Translations under genes and position numbers: made by a program
Source: Deltaproteobacteria bacterium
Lineage (GTDB): Bacteria; UBA10199; JADGCS01
Reading direction: 5' to 3'
DNA length: 64,000 bases
Assembly (NCBI GenBank): GCA_024233595.1
Contig: JACKPK010000001.1
Location: 186,001-250,000 of the forward strand
The notes under the pieces: model-generated
Database searches by the model: none
The model's input: only the letters and a program-made list of their open reading frames with translations
What the model was told of the DNA's origin: nothing
Part shown: one piece after another, positions 25,316-32,789 of the stretch
Position numbering within the stretch: position 1 is the first letter of the stretch
Layout of the letters: each line of letters begins with the position of its first letter

Positions 25316-26026
25316 TTAAGAAATGTTTTTACTGATGATGCTTCTTGCTTTGGCAAGATCGTCATCGGTATCGATTTCGGTCCACCACGAACCTGAAATG
25401 TCGATCATTTGGACAACATTGTGCTTGGCATACTGGTTCACGACTTCTTCAACGTGCACCGCATCGCCTTTTTCGCGCAAAACACTCGCACATGTTTTAA
25501 GGTATTCCAAGGAGCAATTTTCTGGCACGTAAGTGACACCAACATAACCTCTTAAATGGCTCGGCAAGGCTTTAGACATTTTAGAAAATTCATCACGCAA
25601 CACTTCTATTTTCATGTCATCGTCTGCAAGTGGGCGGTCCTGATCAAAAAACACACAGAGCTGGTTTTGTTGATTTTGATCATTCATGAGCTGATAGGTT
25701 CTGCTTGAATAAAAATGATCGGCATTAAAAACAAAAAAACCATCTTTAAGAAACGCTTCGGCCGTGAGCAGACTCAATAAGTTACCCTTTTGGTAGTCTT
25801 TGTTTCTAAGAAGAGTGATTTGCGGGAAATTTGTCTGCAAATAACTTTGCAAGGATTCAAAATCGTAACCACCCACAACAACAATAGAGTCAAAGCCACA
25901 ACTTTGCATCGCTTGCAACTGCAAGCCCAAATAGATTTGATTCTGTCCGACTGTGACCAGAGACTTAGGGCCTTGCACTTCTTTTAAACGGGTGCCCATT
26001 CCCGCAGCCATCACAATGGCTTTCAC
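25316..26026 (-). CDS. Nucleotidyltransferase, inositol-phosphate/LicC cytidylyltransferase-like
   Basis: 236 aa. Signature AIVMAAGMGTRLKEVQGPKS; the segment GNLLSLLTAEAFLKDGFFVF followed by NADHFYSS resembles inositol-1-phosphate cytidylyltransferases, where a DH motif follows the substrate loop. WWTEIDTDDDLAKA ends the fold. It overlaps the HAD gene by 4 bp and precedes the flippase-like gene. It may activate a polyol phosphate for a CDP-alcohol-type lipid, but a sugar-1-phosphate substrate is equally possible. Confidence 0.78.
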   Translation of the reverse strand: MKAIVMAAGMGTRLKEVQGPKSLVTVGQNQIYLGLQLQAMQSCGFDSIVVVGGYDFESLQSYLQTNFPQITLLRNKDYQKGNLLSLLTAEAFLKDGFFVFNADHFYSSRTYQLMNDQNQQNQLCVFFDQDRPLADDDMKIEVLRDEFSKMSKALPSHLRGYVGVTYVPENCSLEYLKTCASVLREKGDAVHVEEVVNQYAKHNVVQMIDISGSWWTEIDTDDDLAKARSIISKNIS

Positions 26027-26718
26027 GCAAACCTCTTTTGACGATCCGCAGATTGGTTTTGATTGGCCGCTTGAGCACGGAGTAAAGTCAATAGCTCGCT
26101 AAGGTTTTCTAGAGCGATGACATCTGGGTGATGCTCATTAAAATCAGAGCGTTCAAAGGTTCCAATTTTAGCAGCAAAGTTTATTTTATTTTCTTTGGCC
26201 ATTTTGGCATCGTGCAGAGAGTCTCCAATAAAAAGAATCTGAGAAGGAGCAAAACCATATTCAGACTGAATGCAATCGAAGTGATCTTTGCCTTTAAGAA
26301 ACCCTGGTTGATACCCTAAAATACGTTTGAACGAAATGGGCAGCTGACTGATCTTTTCTTCAACGTTTGCCTGATGATTATTAGAAGACACAAAAAGAAC
26401 AAATTCTTGCGCCAAGCTTTCTAGAACAGGCAGCACATCATTAAAAAAGGGAGCCTTGTCATAATCTAAAACTTTGCGAGTTTCGAATTCCTGCACAGCC
26501 TCTTCTATGTTTTGATGATCAGGAAAAATACTTTGAACTTGAAAGCGGAATGGCAAACCAGAAGTTTGACGGTAAGCTGCACGAGCCTCCGAAGGCGACA
26601 AACCAAAAAAATCAGTCAGAACCTCTTGGGCCACTTCCGAAAAATCGCGCATGGAATCCACCAAGGTGCCATCCAAATCAAAAACCAGCGCTTTTACTTC
26701 ATTAAACTTGTTGTTCAT
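26023..26718 (-). CDS. HAD-superfamily phosphatase
   Basis: 231 aa. HAD motif I LVFDLDGTLVDS, motif II FVSSNN, motif III Lys in FLKGKDHF, motif IV ILFIGDSLHDAKMA. A helical cap lies between motifs I and II, as in phosphoglycolate phosphatase-type subfamily I enzymes. First gene of a three-gene operon with a nucleotidyltransferase and flippase-like protein, so it may make or recycle the phosphorylated headgroup they use. Substrate unproven. Confidence 0.85.
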   Translation of the reverse strand: MNNKFNEVKALVFDLDGTLVDSMRDFSEVAQEVLTDFFGLSPSEARAAYRQTSGLPFRFQVQSIFPDHQNIEEAVQEFETRKVLDYDKAPFFNDVLPVLESLAQEFVLFVSSNNHQANVEEKISQLPISFKRILGYQPGFLKGKDHFDCIQSEYGFAPSQILFIGDSLHDAKMAKENKINFAAKIGTFERSDFNEHHPDVIALENLSELLTLLRAQAANQNQSADRQKRFA

Positions 26719-26855
26719 GTTGTGCTCTTTCGAATTTTCTGTCTAAAAAATGAATCCAAGATCCCTACACCTGAGTCTCATTTTTAATCAAGATTTGGAT
26801 TCCAAATCCTTGTCGATTTTCACAAAACCCGTTAAACAGAGGCCTCGGAGGCCCT

Positions 26856-28457
26856 ATGAAATTGGCAATCACAAGCCTAAACCCCATTGTAGGCGATGTT
26901 TACGGCAACATCGAAAAAATCCAGGCGTTTTGTAAACAAGCCATTCAAAACAAGGCCGACTTGGTTCTTTTTCCGGAACTCAGCCTGATTGGCTACCCTC
27001 CGCGCGATTATCTTTTTTTTAAGACCCTGCTGCAACAGCAGCAAAAAGGTTTAAAAAAATTACTGCCCTTATCGCAAAAAATCATGATTGTCTTGGGGGG
27101 CTATTCCCAAAACAAAAACCCCGGAAAGCACTTTCATAACGAGCTTTTTGTGCTTCACAAAGGAAAAATAAAAAAATACGCCAAGCACCTGCTTCCTCAT
27201 TACGATGTCTTTGACGAACAACGCTATTTTGAGCCTGGCACTCAAGAATTGATCATCACACACAAAGGGCAAAAAATTGGTTTTTCGATCTGTGAAGACA
27301 TTTGGTTAAACGAAAGCAAAACCAAAAGGTTTTACACAAATAGCCCTCTTAATCATTACGCAAAAGCAAAGCTCGATTTTCTCATTAACATTTCGGCATC
27401 ACCCTTTGAATCCGATAAAATCGACCGACGACAAAATTTATTAAAATCTGTGGCCAAACAATGTGGCTGCCATTTGGTTTACGTGAATCAAGTCGGGGGC
27501 AACGACGATTTAATTTTTGACGGCGGCAGCACAGTCGTGAATGCCTCTGGCAAGGTGTTGTTCCAAAGCGAGCGCTTTGTTGAAGAGGTCTTTTACTGGG
27601 ACAGTCAAGCAACACAAACAACTGCTATCAAAAATCCAAAAGCAAATAAAACAACCCACATCAAAAAAGCATTGGCACTGGGGCTGCGCGATTACGTCAT
27701 CAAATCAGGATTTAAAAAAGTGTGTCTGGGTTTATCTGGCGGCATCGATTCCGCTGTGGTGGCAGCTTTGGCCGTAGAAGCCTTGGGAAAAGAAAACGTT
27801 TTGGGAATTTTAATGCCCTCGCGTTATTCTAGCAAAGGCAGCGTGACCGACAGCAAAGCGCTCGCCAAAAATTTGGGCATCAAAACCAAAACCATTGCCA
27901 TTAAAGCTCCGCACAACACTTTAGAAAAATTGCTTAAAAAAGAGCTTGGCTCCTTAAGTGATCTCACCGAACAAAACATTCAAGCTCGGATCCGCGGCAA
28001 TATTTTAATGGCGGTTTCTAATAACTCGGGTGCCTTGCTTTTAAACACCACCAACAAATCTGAACTGACCATGGGCTATGGCACCTTATACGGTGATATG
28101 TGTGGCGCCCTAGCTGTCATTGGGGATCTCACCAAAAAACAGGTTTACGCTTTGGCAGAAGACATCAACGCAAAACAAAACATCATCCCACAAGCGATCA
28201 TCACAAAAGCCCCTTCTGCTGAACTCAAACCCAATCAGAAAGACCAAGATTCTCTACCTGCCTATTCTAAATTGGATCGTTTTGTAGAAGAGTTCACCGA
28301 GGGAGCAGAACTTCCCAAATCAGCCAGTAAAAAGTTTGTGAAAGCCATGATGATCAACGAATACAAACGCTTTCAAGCCCCGCCTGTCTTGAAGGTATCG
28401 GGCAAGGCCTTTGGCCCAGGGCGCCGCTTCCCTTTGGTTGGAAAAATAAGTCTTTGA
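26856..28457 (+). CDS. nadE: Glutamine-dependent NAD+ synthetase
   Basis: 533 aa with two domains. Residues 1-255 are a nitrilase-fold glutaminase with the Glu-Lys-Cys triad in LVLFPELSLIGYP, KHLLPHYDVF and FSICEDIWL. Residues 270-533 are the synthetase: PP-loop GLSGGIDSAVVAALA, then SRYSSKGSVTDSKALAKNLG and NTTNKSELTMGYGTLYGDMC. It amidates nicotinate adenine dinucleotide to NAD. GGAGG lies about six bases before the ATG. Together with nadB it gives two ends of de novo NAD synthesis in one region. Confidence 0.95.
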   Translation: MKLAITSLNPIVGDVYGNIEKIQAFCKQAIQNKADLVLFPELSLIGYPPRDYLFFKTLLQQQQKGLKKLLPLSQKIMIVLGGYSQNKNPGKHFHNELFVLHKGKIKKYAKHLLPHYDVFDEQRYFEPGTQELIITHKGQKIGFSICEDIWLNESKTKRFYTNSPLNHYAKAKLDFLINISASPFESDKIDRRQNLLKSVAKQCGCHLVYVNQVGGNDDLIFDGGSTVVNASGKVLFQSERFVEEVFYWDSQATQTTAIKNPKANKTTHIKKALALGLRDYVIKSGFKKVCLGLSGGIDSAVVAALAVEALGKENVLGILMPSRYSSKGSVTDSKALAKNLGIKTKTIAIKAPHNTLEKLLKKELGSLSDLTEQNIQARIRGNILMAVSNNSGALLLNTTNKSELTMGYGTLYGDMCGALAVIGDLTKKQVYALAEDINAKQNIIPQAIITKAPSAELKPNQKDQDSLPAYSKLDRFVEEFTEGAELPKSASKKFVKAMMINEYKRFQAPPVLKVSGKAFGPGRRFPLVGKISL

Positions 28458-28489
28458 CGAGTCTTGTATAATAACGCTATGATATTTCT

Positions 28490-29125
28490 ATGCATTTTCT
28501 GAAGGTTGCAACGGCTACTGGAAAAATCTCGTGTTTTGCGCTGCTCTTGCTCTTGAGCCTCTTTGCTTCTCAATCCGCATGGAGCGCTCCAGAATTCGCC
28601 TATTCTTCTCACGAACAACCTTTAAGCAAAAGACAATTCACACAAAGCCGAGGCCGTAATCACTTTGCCATCAACTTAGATGCCTTGGGCCACTATGGCT
28701 TCACTGACAAACACGATTTGTTATTTCAAATCCCAACCACGAACATCAGATTCTTAACCGGGGGTGCTCGTGCTGGTTTAGAAGGCATCAATAACCATGG
28801 CTTTGGTTTTCGTGTTTTGGGAGGCTATCGCAGAGTGCTTTGGGTTGACCAAGGAAAATCACAGGTCGAAAAAAACATATACTCTGCCGATGTGTTTTTG
28901 GACTTTCATCCTATCAAAGAAGTCAAAACAATTGATCCTTATGTTTTTGCCGGACCAACTATTTTGATTAGCAGCCACGCTCCGCAAGGACACCTTTCTT
29001 TTGGTGCGGGCATTAAGATTTTTCTAAGCGATGTGTTCGCTCTAAGAATTGAACCATCCGGGTTCACCGCATTTGAAGGCATCCAGGGACAAATCAGTTT
29101 GGGCCTAGCGGCTCATTTTGATTAG
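28490..29125 (+). CDS. Outer-membrane beta-barrel protein
   Basis: 211 aa. Signal peptide over residues 1-32 (FALLLLLSLFASQSAWS, cleavage after WSA). The mature part shows alternating hydrophobic strands with Gly turns (GLEGINNHGFGFRVLGGYRR, DPYVFAGPTILISS, GHLSFGAGIKIFLSDVFALR, GQISLGLAAHF), the pattern of small OmpA/Ail-like barrels. A TATAAT hexamer lies about 25 bp upstream. No precise family recognised. Confidence 0.75.
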   Translation: MHFLKVATATGKISCFALLLLLSLFASQSAWSAPEFAYSSHEQPLSKRQFTQSRGRNHFAINLDALGHYGFTDKHDLLFQIPTTNIRFLTGGARAGLEGINNHGFGFRVLGGYRRVLWVDQGKSQVEKNIYSADVFLDFHPIKEVKTIDPYVFAGPTILISSHAPQGHLSFGAGIKIFLSDVFALRIEPSGFTAFEGIQGQISLGLAAHFD

Positions 29126-29129
29126 AAGT

Positions 29130-29441
29130 TCATTTAAGCACAACCTTCAAATCATATCCTGTTCGATTGACCTGATCCTGTAATGCAAGTGAAATAAACT
29201 GATTAACAGAGTAGCCTAGTTTTTTTGCAAACTTTGCAGCTCTTTCTGCTGCAACAAAACGTCTGCCTTTTTCAATATCGCAAAGATGAGCCCTAGAGAT
29301 TCCCAATGATTTAGCAAATTCACTTTGTTTAATTTCGTCAGCGGTCCTCACCGATTTTAAAAAATTTCCGAAAGTCATGGGACCACCACGCAATTTTTTT
29401 ATAAATCTTTTGGCATCAGAAGATTTTTTTTCAATAGTCAT
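29130..29441 (-). CDS. XRE-family helix-turn-helix regulator
   Basis: 103 aa. HTH in residues 35-75: QSEFAKSLGISRAHLCDIEK then GRRFVAAERAAKFAKKLGYS. Antitoxin-like in size (HigA type), but no toxin gene adjoins: the neighbours are an outer-membrane protein and the M15 peptidase of the T3SS block. A perfect palindrome sits just upstream of its start and probably serves autoregulation. It may regulate the T3SS block downstream of it on the same strand. Confidence 0.85.
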   Translation of the reverse strand: MTIEKKSSDAKRFIKKLRGGPMTFGNFLKSVRTADEIKQSEFAKSLGISRAHLCDIEKGRRFVAAERAAKFAKKLGYSVNQFISLALQDQVNRTGYDLKVVLK

Positions 29442-29451
29442 GTTTGGAATT

Positions 29452-29470
29452 GTACCCTATTTAAGGGTAC
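29452..29470. promoter_or_regulatory. Palindromic operator upstream of the XRE gene
   Basis: GTACCCT and AGGGTAC flank ATTTA, a perfect 7+7 bp dyad, 11 bp before the regulator ATG. The position and symmetry fit an autoregulatory XRE dimer site. Confidence 0.6.
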
Positions 29471-29507
29471 ATAACAACTAAAAATTTTGCAAAAGAGTGC
29501 TCCTATT

Positions 29508-30050
29508 TTAAATCACACTCACTTTTCGCCAGACCTCATTCAAACCATCTTTCACGTAAATTTTTTTGAGTGTCGACACGCTCTCTTTGACTGGCAATTG
29601 AAAATGAGAATAATCTTTAATGCTTTTAAAATCGCCGCCCCATTTGAGACCAAAGGACTTGCCGATTTTGCCGATCTCTTGCCAAGGGTGTTCAGCTGCC
29701 CAAGAAGCACTGCCATCAGGATCTCGAAACACAATGTCTATTGCCAGACCATAGTTATGAAAAGACATCCCTTCTTGTGCTTTGGTCACCGTGTTTTTTT
29801 GTCCGTAAAGATCGCTCTGCCTTTGCCACGAACGCCAGCCTTCAAAAATCATGATGTCAAAGCCTTGAGCCCGAGCTTCTTCTACAAACTTCACGACACG
29901 ATCTTCAAAAACAGGGTGTAAATTCCCCTGAAATAAAATCTGATACGGATCAGGAGTCAGAAAATTATTTTGAGGAACTTGTTCCTGATTTTTCAGTAAC
30001 TCTTGAGGTTTTTCTAGGCAGATATCCTGGCTAAACGTATTGACAGCCAT
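29508..30050 (-). CDS. M15-family peptidoglycan peptidase linked to the T3SS
   Basis: 180 aa from the ATG at 30050 (AAAGGA nine bases upstream). M15 zinc motifs: SFHNYGLAIDIVF (SxHxxGxAxD) and SHFQ supplying the second His, with FEGWRSWQRQSDLY before them, as in L-alanyl-D-glutamate/D-Ala-D-Ala endopeptidases. No signal peptide is present (MAVNTFSQDICLEKPQ), so it must reach the periplasm by another route, possibly through the T3SS itself. It follows the 30078 gene by 27 bp as last gene of the T3SS block. T3SSs usually use lytic transglycosylases to open the wall; a peptidase in this place is unusual. Confidence 0.82.
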   Translation of the reverse strand: MAVNTFSQDICLEKPQELLKNQEQVPQNNFLTPDPYQILFQGNLHPVFEDRVVKFVEEARAQGFDIMIFEGWRSWQRQSDLYGQKNTVTKAQEGMSFHNYGLAIDIVFRDPDGSASWAAEHPWQEIGKIGKSFGLKWGGDFKSIKDYSHFQLPVKESVSTLKKIYVKDGLNEVWRKVSVI

Positions 30051-30077
30051 AGCGAGCAATCCTTTGCGAGTGATTCA

Positions 30078-30977
30078 TTAGGCGTTCTGAACTTGTAAAA
30101 GAAGCTCTTCGGCATTCTGCCGTGCTTTCTGCGCCTCCGCTTCCACCGATGCAAAAAGTCTTTCGCGACTATTGAGCTGTTGCGCAGTGCTGTTCTTTTG
30201 CTTTGAGATCACATCAAGGTTTTGCCCGTCTTTTTTAATAGAGGAATCAAAGGACGCTTCCACCAACTTTTCGATCGCCATTTGAGCCGCTTGGCATGCC
30301 AGTTGACCAGTTATGCCTGTTGGGTCAATCATCATCGAAGCCCCCTGTAACACAGTCTTCACAACAGACATGGTCACAGTTTTGATAAGACCCATTTCTT
30401 TTTGTTTTTGTAACACCTTAACCATGGAACTTGTTTGATCGACCTGCTCTTGCCCGAGCTGTTCAATGCTAGAACGCCGCGCGGCGTCTGTATTTTGTTC
30501 AAAATCTTTTGCCAAAGAAGCCACATCAACCGCCGCCATGGCTTCCTCTAAAGAAAAAGCTTTCATCGCATCAGGATTCACAACGTTTCCTGCCTGCTCT
30601 TTGTTTTGACCATCAATGATGCGGCTCAATACTTTTAGTTTTTGCTTTGCTTGATCAAGAGTCTTTTGAAAGGCTTTTTGTAGATTCTTAACTTCTTCTT
30701 TTGCTATTTTAGCCACCGACTTAGCCACCTCTTGGAGGTACTTGATCCGTGATTGAATCATTTTGGCACTGAACTGCTGTTTTAGCTTTAAAATTTGATC
30801 GGTGGTGTTTAGATCTTTTAGTCTTTTCCAATAATTGCTTTTGCTATCACTCAAACCCTGCGACCGCACTTTTTGGAGCGCATCTCGCTGAACAGCACGA
30901 TCTTCGTTATGCGAGAGAACTTCATCACTTAAATATTGATGATACAAAACCTCGGATTGATTGACTTCGAAATTCAT
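30078..30977 (-). CDS. T3SS-linked coiled-coil protein, candidate translocator or secreted protein
   Basis: 299 aa. Long helices rich in Lys, Gln and Glu (residues 55-130 and 250-299) look like coiled coils. A more hydrophobic central helix (KTVTMSVVKTVLQGASMMID, about residues 200-220) could be membrane-inserting. No Cys-rich or enzymatic motif. The overall shape, helical with one hydrophobic patch and no signal peptide, resembles T3SS translocators, but there is no specific similarity I can claim. GGGAG precedes the ATG. Same operon as the next genes. Confidence 0.55.
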   Translation of the reverse strand: MNFEVNQSEVLYHQYLSDEVLSHNEDRAVQRDALQKVRSQGLSDSKSNYWKRLKDLNTTDQILKLKQQFSAKMIQSRIKYLQEVAKSVAKIAKEEVKNLQKAFQKTLDQAKQKLKVLSRIIDGQNKEQAGNVVNPDAMKAFSLEEAMAAVDVASLAKDFEQNTDAARRSSIEQLGQEQVDQTSSMVKVLQKQKEMGLIKTVTMSVVKTVLQGASMMIDPTGITGQLACQAAQMAIEKLVEASFDSSIKKDGQNLDVISKQKNSTAQQLNSRERLFASVEAEAQKARQNAEELLLQVQNA

Positions 30978-31004
30978 TTTGTTCTCCCTCTGTTTACAAA
31001 GCGT

Positions 31005-31805
31005 TTAACTCATAAAATTTGTAACGGTTCTTTTGACTTCACGTTGCAATTCAATTGCGGTGGCAACAGATTCTAAAGCTTTTCTTTTTTTCCCAATCAG
31101 ATCATCCATGGTGACTTTAAGCGCTTCCACTTCCTGCTCCACATCAGACATCAAGCTATTCATGTGATCTAAGGTTGGTTGTAGAAAATCCGAATACAAA
31201 GCAAACTTAGGCCGACCATCTTCGGTTTTGTTATTAGTGTGACCATAATAGAATGCCAGCTGACCATCATCATCACCGACTTTTCCAGCCATCTCGCAAG
31301 CCTTATCAGCATCAGGTTCTTTTGCGATTGATGAAAAATAATCGCCCCAGTCTTTGGCCTTAGAACGATCATCATTGACCTCAATTTGCGCTGCCCCTTC
31401 TTCTTCTTCTGACTCATCAAGCTTGTGATCGGAACCTGTGTCATAGATATCTAAGCTTTTAGAAGAGATGTCGCCGGTTTCGTAATCCCATTCGAATTCT
31501 TCCATGGCATTAAAAACCGTGCTCATCTGCTCTGCCGAAAGCTCAATGTAGCGCTCGCCTTTATCACGCGATGTGTTTTCGCCCATAGCCATGACATTCT
31601 GCAAAGTACGGATGTTTTCTCGGTAACGGCTTTTCACGTCACTCAAGAGTTTTATTTTATCCATAACGGATTGCAGTTGATTATCGTAATCTTCCGCCAT
31701 GCTCAGTTGCGCCATAACCATGTTGAACTCAGCATTGCCTTCCACTTTAGAAAAAGAGGACACATCGAAACTCGCTGCTTGATTTGTAATTGGACCAGTG
31801 CCCAT
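31005..31805 (-). CDS. T3SS-linked helical protein, candidate needle-tip or secreted protein
   Basis: 266 aa, no signal peptide. The N-terminal helix (about 25-75) and C-terminal helix (about 205-262, ending REVKRTVTNFMS) could pair as a coiled coil around a central acidic region (ESEEEEGAAQIEVNDD). Needle-tip proteins of the LcrV/IpaD kind have this plan: two long helices enclosing a variable domain. Homology is not demonstrable by eye. 24 bp separate it from the upstream gene and 27 bp from the downstream one. Alternative: filament or effector protein. Confidence 0.5.
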   Translation of the reverse strand: MGTGPITNQAASFDVSSFSKVEGNAEFNMVMAQLSMAEDYDNQLQSVMDKIKLLSDVKSRYRENIRTLQNVMAMGENTSRDKGERYIELSAEQMSTVFNAMEEFEWDYETGDISSKSLDIYDTGSDHKLDESEEEEGAAQIEVNDDRSKAKDWGDYFSSIAKEPDADKACEMAGKVGDDDGQLAFYYGHTNNKTEDGRPKFALYSDFLQPTLDHMNSLMSDVEQEVEALKVTMDDLIGKKRKALESVATAIELQREVKRTVTNFMS

Positions 31806-31829
31806 AAAAAACCTCTCTTAAACTAAAAA

Positions 31830-32396
31830 TTAACCTTTCATGTTTTGGATGATCGACATGTTGGTCTGATTTTGCGACTGCATCATGTTAGAGAGTTGCA
31901 TCAAAGCCTGTTTGCGTGCATCCATAAGCGCTTGGAAGCGAATCATTTTGAGTTCTGATTTTGAATTCAGCGCCGAAAGCTTGTTGTCCAAACCATCAAG
32001 AAGCGCATCAATATCAGAGACCTTAAATTTTCCATCTGCTAACGAATCCAAAAAAGCCTGACCATCCATGCCCACGGCATCCAATTGATCAGCCAAGGCA
32101 TTGAGAGTGTCCGAATCCAGCGAGCTAGCATCATAGTAATCAAGCTCACCACTTTCCGAGTCGCCACCCGCGACTTTATCAAGACCAGCAATGGTGTTTT
32201 CTACCGAACTCTTTGTCGAAGAGATTTGTGCTTTTTGTGCGGTGTCGGATTCGATTTCTTTTGTGAAGATATCAATTTGGCTATCGTAATCAGCCACAAC
32301 TCCGGCCGCTAAAGCTTGCTCCATGCCATCGGTACCACCACTGGTGACAAAACCAGATACAGTTCCTACTCCGCTCAATCCATTTACTTGTGTCAT
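31830..32396 (-). CDS. T3SS-linked secreted filament/tip-like protein (candidate)
   Basis: 188 aa. Gly/Ser/Thr-rich N-terminus (MTQVNGLSGVGTVSGFVTSG) without hydrophobic core, acidic middle, and a C-terminal amphipathic helix SELKMIRFQALMDARKQALM ending in SIIQNMKG. That ending resembles the C-termini of EspA/SseB and some tip proteins (SIIRNI-type). Translation is helped by AAGGAG before the ATG. Probable extracellular component, identified from composition and context only. Confidence 0.5.
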   Translation of the reverse strand: MTQVNGLSGVGTVSGFVTSGGTDGMEQALAAGVVADYDSQIDIFTKEIESDTAQKAQISSTKSSVENTIAGLDKVAGGDSESGELDYYDASSLDSDTLNALADQLDAVGMDGQAFLDSLADGKFKVSDIDALLDGLDNKLSALNSKSELKMIRFQALMDARKQALMQLSNMMQSQNQTNMSIIQNMKG

Positions 32397-32434
32397 GTTG
32401 TTCTCCTTCTGTTTAAATTTTTTCTGGCTAAAGC

Positions 32435-32719
32435 TTATGCCCTTACCATGTTAAAACGCTTCCAGGTCACTGTCTTTTTGACCTGTTGCTTTTCCTGTGC
32501 TTCAGTTTCAATTTGCTGTTTGGCGTCTTCCACCATTTGATTCCACTCTTCTGGCGAATAACCTTGCTCCGCTGCGTAGCTGCGTGCAGCTGCAAAAAAC
32601 TCTTTGGGTGTTGTGTTCAGTTCGCGCCACAGCCAGTGATTTTCAAATTCCTTCTGCGCGTCCTCGTAGGTTTTTAAAATTTCTTCCCACTCTAGATTTT
32701 TCATTTGCTCTTCATTCAT
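32435..32719 (-). CDS. Small acidic T3SS-linked protein
   Basis: 94 aa from the ATG at 32719, with AAGGA six bases upstream. If the sigma-54-type promoter at 32732-32749 is used, transcription would begin only a few bases before this ATG, so the next ATG at 32704 (MKNLEWEE) is also possible. Two helical, Glu/Trp-rich segments (EWEEILKTYEDAQKEFENHW and YSPEEWNQMVEDAKQQIETE) and a basic tail. Could be a chaperone or needle-associated protein; no family recognised. First gene of the unit behind its own promoter. Confidence 0.55.
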   Translation of the reverse strand: MNEEQMKNLEWEEILKTYEDAQKEFENHWLWRELNTTPKEFFAAARSYAAEQGYSPEEWNQMVEDAKQQIETEAQEKQQVKKTVTWKRFNMVRA

Positions 32720-32731
32720 ACTCATTCCTTA

Positions 32732-32749
32732 TTCAAATGCTGTGCCAAG
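32732..32749 (-). promoter_or_regulatory. Sigma-54-like promoter of the T3SS secreted-protein unit
   Basis: Minus strand CTTGGCACAGCATTTGAA, followed by TAAG. It matches the sctV element at 15 of 18 positions (TAAC also precedes both). GG and the -12 dinucleotide are 10 bp apart, but the -12 is GA instead of GC. It lies in the 70-bp gap after the sctV stop. Confidence 0.45.
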
Positions 32750-32789
32750 TTAGGACTTTAATCTAACTCTTAAAATCATTGTGTTTTTC

